From a virus: a stretch of 37,674 nt of DNA. Position 1 is the stretch's first letter, and each line of letters opens with the position of its first letter. Positions 6,491-12,892 of the stretch are shown in pieces. Location of the stretch: positions 1 through 37,674 of IMG/VR virus record IMGVR_UViG_3300020735_000026, one strand, 5' to 3'. The notes below the pieces were generated by a model, which saw only the letters and a program-made list of their open reading frames with translations, had not been told where the DNA came from and searched no databases. The translations under genes were made by a program, and so were the position numbers.

Positions 6491-6638
6491 ATTTTTGTTT
6501 GTCCTTTTCTAGCGCTATTGGATAACAGTCTGGACAGTAAACCATCCAGAGCCTTAATTGTATCGCTCCGGCTACCCCACATCGGAAGCAGTGGGCGTGT
6601 GTCAGGACTTTAGTGGGGTTGGGATTGTACCTTGGCAA
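6456..6638 (-). CDS. Possible small zinc-ribbon protein, start uncertain
   Basis: The gap between the amidase gene and the last late gene is covered by an open frame. It has Cys-x2-Cys-Gly (HCFRCGVAG) and, 16 residues later, CPDCYP, followed by a Lys/Gln/Arg-rich tail. This spacing is typical of a zinc ribbon. No ATG is well placed: TTG 6638 or 6647, or CTG near 6608, are the candidates, and no strong ribosome binding site is seen. The end overlaps the next gene start by 35 bases. The cysteine pattern argues for a real gene. The poor start keeps confidence low. Confidence 0.4.
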   Translation of the reverse strand: MPRYNPNPTKVLTHAHCFRCGVAGAIQLRLWMVYCPDCYPIALEKDKQKYEQRKQNRNGS

Positions 6639-7152
6639 GATACTCAATCCATGGGAAGTTAGTTCCCGGATCGGTATGCCCACCAGCAATGTGCTTAGCC
6701 AAGGTGATGTCGATGTGACCACAGAAGCCAGACTTGCCAGCAAGGATGTCAGCCGGGGTTAGCTTGACGATAGGAATGCCGTGACGATGAGCGATGTCTG
6801 CTGCTAGCTTTGCGCTAAGCGCTAGTTCAGCAAGTGAGTAATGGTCGTGCCAATCTGCTTCGCTTTGTGCTGCTAGTCCTGCGTGTTCGATAGAGATAGA
6901 TTCTTGGTTAAGCTCAAAATCATCTACTGCCCAAGCTGTGTTTTCCTCGAGAACAGACTGGTAGATCTCTGAGTTGTCTACCATGTAGTGAGCAGATGCT
7001 TGCGGGCTAGATGGCCCAGCAAACCATTGTGCTACCTGATAGGCACGTCCGTTGCTCTCTGGGGTTTCCATTGTGTGAACGACGATGAGGCGTGGGGTCT
7101 TGCCACCACGTCCTGCTGTGAAGTGTTTAGCTCCGATAAAAGGATAGGTCAC
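6610..7152 (-). CDS. Endolysin: N-acetylmuramoyl-L-alanine amidase (Amidase_2)
   Basis: This 180-aa protein is a single Amidase_2 (T7 lysozyme/PGRP) domain. IVVHTMETP places the first zinc ligand at His26. ISIEHAG (Glu89, His90) matches the catalytic strand, and GHTDPGTNFPW supplies His159 and Asp161 as the remaining ligands, with the characteristic final Pro-Trp. It cuts the amide bond between muramic acid and the stem peptide. There is no separate cell-wall-binding domain and no signal peptide, so it needs a holin. The start is GTG 7152, overlapping the previous stop (GTGA). Confidence 0.85.
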   Translation of the reverse strand: MTYPFIGAKHFTAGRGGKTPRLIVVHTMETPESNGRAYQVAQWFAGPSSPQASAHYMVDNSEIYQSVLEENTAWAVDDFELNQESISIEHAGLAAQSEADWHDHYSLAELALSAKLAADIAHRHGIPIVKLTPADILAGKSGFCGHIDITLAKHIAGGHTDPGTNFPWIEYLAKVQSQPH

Positions 7153-7637
7153 TGGTACACCAGTCTTTCTGCTAGATCACCGGGGGTTGTCAAGTCTGCG
7201 TTTTTGTTGCAGAGGTTCTCACCGATTGCTTCGTAGGCTTCAGCTGTTAGTTCAGAGCAGATGTAGCCCTTGGTAGCCTGAGCCCAGCGGTACATAAGTT
7301 TGGTCTTAGCGAGAATCTTGAGTCCTAGGATACGAAGTGCAATGTTGCCGATGACGATGAAGTTGTAAGGCTGTCCGATCTTGGACATAGCAAAGTCAGC
7401 AATGACATAACGCTCTTTGCTATCTAACTCTTCGTGTTGGTTCCAAGCGATCAGGTTGTACTTAGATACAGGGCTAAGGATTACTCCTTTGGGAGTTGCC
7501 TCAACAATGTTCCCATCTCCAACATAGATAAACACATGGTTCCACCGAGAGACAGTTCCGACTTGGATGAGTCGAGCAAAAAGTCCAGTGCTTCTAATGA
7601 CACCGTAGTCTCCAATTCTTGGTTTGTAATCATTCAT
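7149..7637 (-). CDS. Permuted papain-like cysteine hydrolase (YiiX/NlpC-P60 type)
   Basis: This 162-aa protein has the catalytic His before the Cys: RWNHVFIYVGDGNIVEATP gives His34 and Glu46, while GYICSELTAEAY gives Cys127. That order is the circularly permuted NlpC/P60 arrangement of the YiiX/YebB family. These hydrolases cut peptide, amide or ester bonds. Next to the amidase it probably acts on peptidoglycan stem peptides during lysis or entry. ATG 7637, with GGGGA upstream, is preferred to the TTG at 7649. A hydrophobic segment (residues about 93-110) could touch the membrane. Confidence 0.7.
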   Translation of the reverse strand: MNDYKPRIGDYGVIRSTGLFARLIQVGTVSRWNHVFIYVGDGNIVEATPKGVILSPVSKYNLIAWNQHEELDSKERYVIADFAMSKIGQPYNFIVIGNIALRILGLKILAKTKLMYRWAQATKGYICSELTAEAYEAIGENLCNKNADLTTPGDLAERLVYQ

Positions 7638-8013
7638 GTAGTTCCCCAATCATGTCGATCTCACGCTCTTCGAGCTTGCGGATATATTCAAGGGCTTGCT
7701 GGATTTCAGGTAACATCTTGTACATAGCACGGATGATCTGGGCATCACGCTTGGTCTGACCAATCATGGCGATACCGATGACCAGTTCTACGGTTACTGC
7801 TAGCCATGAAGCTAGGTTCATCCATTTGATGTAGGCATGGGTGTCGGTGAACCATGTAGGTTGGCACCACCAGACTAAGGTGACAGTTGACCAAAGGATG
7901 ACGAAGTACCAGTTACGGATAATGCCTTGGATTTTCCATGAAATCTGCTCGCTAAAGGTGAGCACATCTCCAGTAGTCTCGTGGATGTACTTACGCTTGA
8001 ACGGGTTAGTCAT
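7630..8013 (-). CDS. Membrane protein with two TM segments, holin candidate
   Basis: This is a 127-aa protein. Two hydrophobic segments are visible, about residues 35-50 (WYFVILWSTVTLVWW) and 66-85 (NLASWLAVTVELVIGIAMIG). A positively charged and then long helical, acidic C-terminus follows (LPEIQQALEYIRKLEEREI). Two transmembrane helices next to two lytic enzymes suggest a class II holin. The long coiled-coil-like tail is unusual for a simple holin, so an antiholin or spanin-like partner cannot be excluded. It overlaps the downstream hydrolase by 8 bases. Confidence 0.6.
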   Translation of the reverse strand: MTNPFKRKYIHETTGDVLTFSEQISWKIQGIIRNWYFVILWSTVTLVWWCQPTWFTDTHAYIKWMNLASWLAVTVELVIGIAMIGQTKRDAQIIRAMYKMLPEIQQALEYIRKLEEREIDMIGELHE

Positions 8014-8323
8014 GGTACCTCGCCTTCATTACCTCGACGTCGGTACGGATTACTTGCTGGTTTTCGACCAATGCATCTACCTTGTTAATCAAGCCGGTCT
8101 TGCCATCGTTGTATAGGGCGTACTCAATACGGCTAGTACGTCGATCCATCTCATGGATGATGGTGAAAAGTTTTTCGTTCTCTTCCTTGATGGTCTTGGT
8201 AAGGTAGTGTCTAAAGAAGACACCGAGGGCAGTGGCAATACCAGCAAAGACGAAAAAGTAGTAGTAGATAGTGCCAGAGAAGTTGACCTGATTGACAAGT
8301 GCGTCGCTGGTTGCCTTGAGCAT
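8006..8323 (-). CDS. Membrane protein with one TM segment and coiled coil, lysis candidate
   Basis: This 105-aa protein has a single hydrophobic segment around residues 18-37 (TIYYYFFVFAGIATALGVFF). It is followed by a basic stretch and a long charged helical region with heptad-like spacing. Together with the two-TM protein it overlaps by 8 bases, it resembles paired holin/antiholin or phage membrane-anchored coiled-coil proteins. Assignment is by topology and position only. Confidence 0.6.
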   Translation of the reverse strand: MLKATSDALVNQVNFSGTIYYYFFVFAGIATALGVFFRHYLTKTIKEENEKLFTIIHEMDRRTSRIEYALYNDGKTGLINKVDALVENQQVIRTDVEVMKARYHD

Positions 8324-8326
8324 CTG

Positions 8327-10336
8327 CTATACCGTTCTGATAGTTGCGATCAACAAGCCACCAAAGTTGGTAAGACGTCGATCTGGGGCTTTTACGTTGA
8401 TGAAGCTAAGAGACTCGATAAGGCATTGCTGAGTTTCTCCTGTGCGGAAGTCTTGGAAGGTGACCACGTCACCGGCATCTTCGATCTGCTCAAGGGCAAA
8501 GAGCTTGTCTCGAGCTTGACCTTCATAGCCAAGTTCACCTGAGTACTTATCCTTCTCGATGTCGTAGCACATCAAAGGAATCTTGATGGTACGAGTACGA
8601 GGGGTAGCAGGTACAGCCTTAAGTTGGTATCCCTTGAGGATAGGAGACAGCCCGGAATCAGTAGCATCTCGGTTCAACTGGAACCGCAGTCCCATGGCAG
8701 CTTGCGCTCCTACTGGCTGAGAGATGGTTGCTTCTGGAGTACCCGTGTTGTTGTCGTAAGTAATAACTGTGTAGTAGTTGCCCATCTCATCAAAGGTCTG
8801 GATGGTTACAGAACCCTTGGTAACTCCACCTAGCGTCTCGCTGGTCTGGGTTACGCCTACATCTGCATGTCCAAGGACACGCTTGAAGTTCTTAGGTTCG
8901 AGCATGTTGTAGCGGATGTAACCAGTATCCAGCCAACCAGATGGGTAAACCTCTGTTGTAGATTGCACCCATAGTCCAAGATTGCCGATGACTGGGGTAG
9001 AGGTTGTGGCATCTGTAGCACCGATGAAGCAGAGCTGATTGGTGGTACCAAAGAATGCGATGTCTGTAACTACGCCATCTTGAAGCGTTTCAGCGTAAGC
9101 ATCCTGAGCAATGGCGTACATCAGGTTGTCGATCGAGTCTGTAAGATCGATCTTCATAGAACCAGAGTAGGAATCCACGCCGTCAGAAACAGTACCAGCA
9201 GCCCAAACAAAGCCATCCTGTGCAGCAAAGCCAGTGACGCGCATTGGCTGGCTGTTAAGGATCTGACCGTAGGTGATGTCACCTGTCGTAGCATCGAGTG
9301 TGCCGATGCGTACGCCCTTGTTGGTACCGATACAGATGTAGGTTCCTAGGTGTACATACATAGAGAGCACTTGCTCGCCTGCTGGAAGCTGTGCTGCTAC
9401 CTGTCCTACGGACAAGACAGGCATAGCGCCAGTGTTATCAAGGACGAACTTGTAGATTGCTGAGTTAGCACCGGCATAACCAGATGCGTAGATCGCTACG
9501 CCACCTTCTGAGATGTCAGTCCACTTCCAGTGAGGGTTAGGATGTGCGTAGACAGGGGTAGGCAGGGATGCGCCAGTGCCTGTGATCTGATAAACGTTGT
9601 TGTTAATAGCGGCCACTAGACGCTGCTTAGCCCATCCAAGTCTGGATGAGGTAATGCTAGAAGATGCTGGGGCTGGGTAAAGCGCTACAGCAGAGGTAGA
9701 TAGATCCATGATCTGCTGGTAGATGTGTCCGTTGTCGATGTAGTAGACATTGGTACCATCGTTAGCGATGCTTTGGATTGGGTAGGAAGTAGAGGCAGCG
9801 GTAACTAAGGTGGACATGGCAGATGTTGTGCCGTCAGTAACCTTGATGTTGCTGTCCAAGACGAGGAGGCGGTCGTTACCACCGATGACTACCGACTCAA
9901 GCTGTATAGCATTGGTCGTAGTCTGAGTCTGGTTCATGCGGTTGAGGATTGTTACCTGACCAAACTCCATGACGTTGAGTCCTAGAGACTCCTTGAAGCG
10001 GTACGAGTTAGATGCCAAGGAAACCGAGAATGGGTTGGCAAATGGGTCGTAGAATGTGATGCCATTGCCTGCGTGAAATGAAGACTGGCTACGAAGCCAC
10101 CAGTTAGTAAGTGACTGCTCACCCGGATCACGCTGAGTGTCATACTGGTTCTTACGGAACTGCGTAGTGTCACGCTCATAAGGATGCTCGGCTGTAGGGT
10201 TGACGAGGAATGGAACGCCACCGATAGCTACATCGTAGTCAATGTCCGTGTTCTGCCATGTCTGACCTAGAACTACACCAATGTCTACCGCAATGGACCG
10301 TTCGGCGCGTCCTTCGGTGATGTCAAAACCCGACAT
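8327..10336 (-). CDS. Large tail or minor tail protein, beta-propeller-like
   Basis: This is a 669-aa protein with a strong AGGAGG before ATG 10336. The N-terminal third has motifs common to phage tail proteins (QYDTQRDPGEQS, FHAGNGITFYDP). The middle contains repeated short beta units with Asn/Asp turns (DGTNVYYIDNGHIYQ; WAKQRLVAAINNNVYQ; GTYICIGTNKGVRIG), as in beta-propellers. The C-terminal part ends in a beta-rich domain (QLKAVPATPRTRTIKIPLMCYDIEKD in shorter terms). It is probably a tail spike hub or distal tail component. A terminator precedes it, so it may be transcribed by readthrough or its own promoter. Confidence 0.6.
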   Translation of the reverse strand: MSGFDITEGRAERSIAVDIGVVLGQTWQNTDIDYDVAIGGVPFLVNPTAEHPYERDTTQFRKNQYDTQRDPGEQSLTNWWLRSQSSFHAGNGITFYDPFANPFSVSLASNSYRFKESLGLNVMEFGQVTILNRMNQTQTTTNAIQLESVVIGGNDRLLVLDSNIKVTDGTTSAMSTLVTAASTSYPIQSIANDGTNVYYIDNGHIYQQIMDLSTSAVALYPAPASSSITSSRLGWAKQRLVAAINNNVYQITGTGASLPTPVYAHPNPHWKWTDISEGGVAIYASGYAGANSAIYKFVLDNTGAMPVLSVGQVAAQLPAGEQVLSMYVHLGTYICIGTNKGVRIGTLDATTGDITYGQILNSQPMRVTGFAAQDGFVWAAGTVSDGVDSYSGSMKIDLTDSIDNLMYAIAQDAYAETLQDGVVTDIAFFGTTNQLCFIGATDATTSTPVIGNLGLWVQSTTEVYPSGWLDTGYIRYNMLEPKNFKRVLGHADVGVTQTSETLGGVTKGSVTIQTFDEMGNYYTVITYDNNTGTPEATISQPVGAQAAMGLRFQLNRDATDSGLSPILKGYQLKAVPATPRTRTIKIPLMCYDIEKDKYSGELGYEGQARDKLFALEQIEDAGDVVTFQDFRTGETQQCLIESLSFINVKAPDRRLTNFGGLLIATIRTV

Positions 10337-10353
10337 AGTTCCTCCTCTAAAAG

Positions 10354-10380
10354 AAAAAGCCCCGCCAGTTAAGCGGGGCT
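10354..10380 (-). terminator. Intrinsic terminator upstream of the large tail gene
   Basis: On the - strand, AGCCCCGC (10373-10380) pairs with GCGGGGCT (10358-10365) around a 7-base loop and is followed by a T5 run (10358-10354). It is a strong Rho-independent terminator placed after the fibre/adhesin genes and just before the ribosome binding site of the gene at 8327-10336. Confidence 0.85.
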
Positions 10381-10384
10381 GGTA

Positions 10385-10462
10385 TTACAACCAATCGTTT
10401 ATCTCAAAAAACTCTACGCCGTCCTCAACGGTACGGCGTAAAGGGATTATCTCATCAAGCAT
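10385..10462 (-). CDS. Putative 25-aa micro-protein
   Basis: ATG 10462 overlaps the stop of the preceding gene (TAATG), and the frame runs to a TAA at 10385-10387. The product is acidic and amphipathic (MLDEIIPLRR, then VEDGVEFFEINDWL), not random-looking. Its coding sequence holds an 8-bp stem with a T6 run, so the same bases may also terminate transcription. Stop/start coupling supports translation. The function is unknown, and it could simply be chance coding in a terminator leader. Confidence 0.4.
   Translation of the reverse strand: MLDEIIPLRRTVEDGVEFFEINDWL
10406..10440 (-). terminator. Second terminator-like hairpin, inside the micro-ORF
   Basis: On the - strand TACGCCGT (10433-10440) pairs with ACGGCGTA (10415-10422) around a 10-base loop. 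After GAG a T6 run follows (10411-10406). It lies 25 bases before the stronger terminator at 10354-10380, making a tandem pair. The 3-base gap before the T run makes it weaker. Confidence 0.5.
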
Positions 10463-10878
10463 TAAGCAGTTGGAGCCGCAGGATCTGCTGGCAACTCAAC
10501 AACTTGCCAGTTAAGGTCTGCTTCTACCCATTCATATATTCTTCCATCAGTAGGCATAGGGGTAGGTGCCTCCCAGTGACATGTAGTTTCATTAAGTTTC
10601 CATGATGGATAAGGAGATGGGTGAATAAATGCATCCCGCGTTACATCATAAGTCATTCCCGGACCAGCATAATTTTTGCGGAAAGCAACGCCTTCGTCTG
10701 GATGCCCGTCTTGACCGTAATGAACTCCACCTTTTGTATTGTAAGAAGTTTGAAGCCAAGTACCGCCAAGACCTAAATCTGTAGCAAGGTAATCTTGCCC
10801 TCTGTGTTCATGTTCATCGGGAATAACAAGAACGCGTATTACTGTATTGTTTGAATCTATTTCAGCAAAATGTGCCAT
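10462..10878 (-). CDS. Virion-associated protein, tail-fibre-locus type, 138 aa
   Basis: The start is ATG 10878, giving MAHFAEIDSNNTVIRVLVIPD. AGGAGG at 10885-10890 has 6-base spacing, while the in-frame ATG 10884 touches that site and is too close. Proteins starting MAHFA-x-I and containing a GQDYLATDLGLGGTWLQTSYN-like block are common in environmental phages near fibre genes. They are usually called virion structural or hypothetical. The C-terminal half is rich in Pro and Trp (SPYPSWKLNETTCHWEAPTP). It is encoded directly after the Gly-rich adhesin candidate. A chaperone-like or tip role is possible. Confidence 0.65.
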   Translation of the reverse strand: MAHFAEIDSNNTVIRVLVIPDEHEHRGQDYLATDLGLGGTWLQTSYNTKGGVHYGQDGHPDEGVAFRKNYAGPGMTYDVTRDAFIHPSPYPSWKLNETTCHWEAPTPMPTDGRIYEWVEADLNWQVVELPADPAAPTA

Positions 10879-10880
10879 TA

Positions 10881-12065
10881 TCATCCTCCTACTTGTGAAC
10901 GAGTGTATCGAATAATAACTCCGCCAGAGCCGCCATTGCCAGCCACATAACTGCCAGAAGAGCCACCACCAAAACCGTTTGTACCGCCACCAGCGCCGTA
11001 TGAGCCATTACCCCCATTACCAGCTCCTGTATATCCAGCATTAGAAGTTCCTCCGTAGCCCGAAACAGAACCTCCCGAACTATACCCAGCGCCTGCTCCA
11101 CCACCAAGAATTGCTCCTAAAGGTAATGTACCCCAAGGATTAGAGCCGGAGCCGCCAGAGCCGCCATGACCAGAGTTTGCTGAAGCAGTAGCAGAACCAT
11201 CTCCACCAGCACCGCCAGCACCACCACCGCCGCCAGTACCCATTTGACTGTAGTTACCTGCATATTGATAACCGCGACCGCCGTTGTATCCTTGACCTGA
11301 GGTACCTGTACCTCCCGATGCATAAGCAGGTGCAGTGCTTGGAACTGAGCCACCACCACCAGAGCCACCGTTATCTACAGATGGCGTTCCGCTGTTGTAA
11401 TAACCACCAACTCCACCACCAGTAGGGCTTGAGTAACCCGTAGCAAAAGATGAAGAACTTCCATCTGTTCCCTGAGTAGTAATAGTTCCCGTTCCTCCGC
11501 CACCAACGGTTATTACATAACTACCAGTAGTTAATGTTTGAGTAGAGTATAAGTAGTAACCACCTGCACCGCCTCCGCCACCCGGTCTAGCATTGTTATT
11601 AGAACCACCAGCACCACCACCTGCAAAAATAAATATGTCACCAACAATGGAACCATTAGTAACGCTAATTGTTTGACTGCTTCCATAATAACTGTAGTAA
11701 TATGTTGCATCAGAATACCTTGTACCTAATGTAATTGATGGCAATGCAATTACTGTTACGCTTCCTGATGAAGTGGAAAGCGGACCAGTACCAGTCGCAT
11801 TAGCCGCTGCAACTTGAAATGTATAAGAAGCGCCACTAGTTAAACCGTTAACAACAATAGGACTAGTTCCAGATGTATTGCTAAAAGACCCCGGAGTTGA
11901 AATTGCTTTGTAATATGCAACTGGTCCACCAGTTGTTGACGAGTTGCCAGTAAAGGCAACACTTACGCCTTGACCAGTTCCATTATCGGTTCCGGTTACA
12001 GAAGTTGGAATGTTGTTAGGAATGTCTACGACTTTACCTATGTTAGGTGATACATGTGATGGCAT
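10881..12065 (-). CDS. Fibronectin-III plus glycine-rich adhesin
   Basis: This is a 394-aa protein. Residues about 17-105 look like a fibronectin type III domain (GPVAYYKAIS, then VVNGLTSGASYTFQVAAAN). From about residue 145 onwards the chain is dominated by Gly-rich runs (GGGGGAGG, GGGGTG) interleaved with aromatic residues, and closes with GGSGGVIIRYTRS. This matches the Gly-rich domain of phage tail tip proteins, where polyglycine sandwiches display variable host-binding loops. It is likely the receptor-binding adhesin. Neighbouring fibre genes support this. Confidence 0.7.
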   Translation of the reverse strand: MPSHVSPNIGKVVDIPNNIPTSVTGTDNGTGQGVSVAFTGNSSTTGGPVAYYKAISTPGSFSNTSGTSPIVVNGLTSGASYTFQVAAANATGTGPLSTSSGSVTVIALPSITLGTRYSDATYYYSYYGSSQTISVTNGSIVGDIFIFAGGGAGGSNNNARPGGGGGAGGYYLYSTQTLTTGSYVITVGGGGTGTITTQGTDGSSSSFATGYSSPTGGGVGGYYNSGTPSVDNGGSGGGGSVPSTAPAYASGGTGTSGQGYNGGRGYQYAGNYSQMGTGGGGGAGGAGGDGSATASANSGHGGSGGSGSNPWGTLPLGAILGGGAGAGYSSGGSVSGYGGTSNAGYTGAGNGGNGSYGAGGGTNGFGGGSSGSYVAGNGGSGGVIIRYTRSQVGG

Positions 12066-12068
12066 GGG

Positions 12069-12560
12069 TTAAGCCGCGATTCCGTAGAGAGTTACTGTGC
12101 CACCCGCGCTAAATGCTGTACCACCTTGGGTGGTAAAATTTATACTTGTAATTGCAGAAGTATTATTCCAAAATCCGTAAATTGGACCTGCATAAGTGCT
12201 AGTTGCAACCTGACCGTATCCATTGACTGTTTTAGGAACGGAAGATAAAACATCATTTATAACAAGATAACCTATATTTGTTTGTCCTGAATAATTATAA
12301 CTATTTAATATAATTCCATTAGTGGCAGCCAAACTGCCACCAATACCGGTAGAAATTGATGAATAACCGCTTGTTACTCCATTAAATTGAATCAATGGGC
12401 TATCTGCCGAAGCGTTGAATACACTATTCCAAACTATCATTAAAGTTTTGTAACCTGATAAACTAGTAATAACTGTATTAGATGTTGTAGCAGTAACGGT
12501 TATTGTCGCAATGGTTTGCCAAGGGTTAATAGTGGTTGTGCTGACTGTATTAGCTGCCAT
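12069..12560 (-). CDS. Beta-rich virion structural protein, 163 aa
   Basis: The protein is rich in Thr, Ser, Ile and Val with alternating strand patterns (WQTIATITVTATTSNTVITSL; TSINFTTQGG). There are few charged residues and only short helices. It resembles small beta-sandwich virion proteins found beside tail fibres, but I do not recognise a specific family. It overlaps the next upstream gene by one base at 12560. A fibre-associated or decoration role is inferred from position. Confidence 0.6.
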   Translation of the reverse strand: MAANTVSTTTINPWQTIATITVTATTSNTVITSLSGYKTLMIVWNSVFNASADSPLIQFNGVTSGYSSISTGIGGSLAATNGIILNSYNYSGQTNIGYLVINDVLSSVPKTVNGYGQVATSTYAGPIYGFWNNTSAITSINFTTQGGTAFSAGGTVTLYGIAA

Positions 12561-12889
12561 TATGATAACTCGCTTCCGAATGCGTTGAATGACAAAGTAG
12601 CAGATGATGCATAAATGCTGAGAACATCTGTATTGGCTAAAGTAATACCTAGCGTAAGAGTTGTAGTATCAGATGCTGGTACCGTTGCTCCATACACTAT
12701 GTAGTGCTTAGCCACTAGGCTTGCGCCTGCTGGTTGAACAGCAATACGATATGTGGCTGCAGAAGATGCTTGATTGCAAATGGTGATAGTTGATACAACT
12801 GCACCGCTGGCTGCACCACAAGTGTAAAGTGTGGTCTGTGTTGTGGCTGACGGATTGTTTTGTGCCAGCACCTTGTATGTTGTTGTCAT
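12560..12889 (-). CDS. Small virion structural protein, 109 aa
   Basis: The sequence has a widely seen pattern for small phage structural proteins: TTLYTCGAASGAVVSTITICNQ, then YRIAVQPAGA, HYIVYGATVPASDTTTLTLGI and LSFNAFGSE. This implies a compact beta sandwich. It lies between the long fibre and another beta-rich protein with minimal spacing. The family is common in environmental phages but has no firmly established role. Attachment to the fibre or tail tip is plausible. Confidence 0.65.
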   Translation of the reverse strand: MTTTYKVLAQNNPSATTQTTLYTCGAASGAVVSTITICNQASSAATYRIAVQPAGASLVAKHYIVYGATVPASDTTTLTLGITLANTDVLSIYASSATLSFNAFGSELS

Positions 12890-12892
12890 TAC

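Noticed and set aside
8153-8542. A 129-aa frame on the + strand over the membrane and tail genes
   Set aside because: Antisense shadow of two well-supported late genes.
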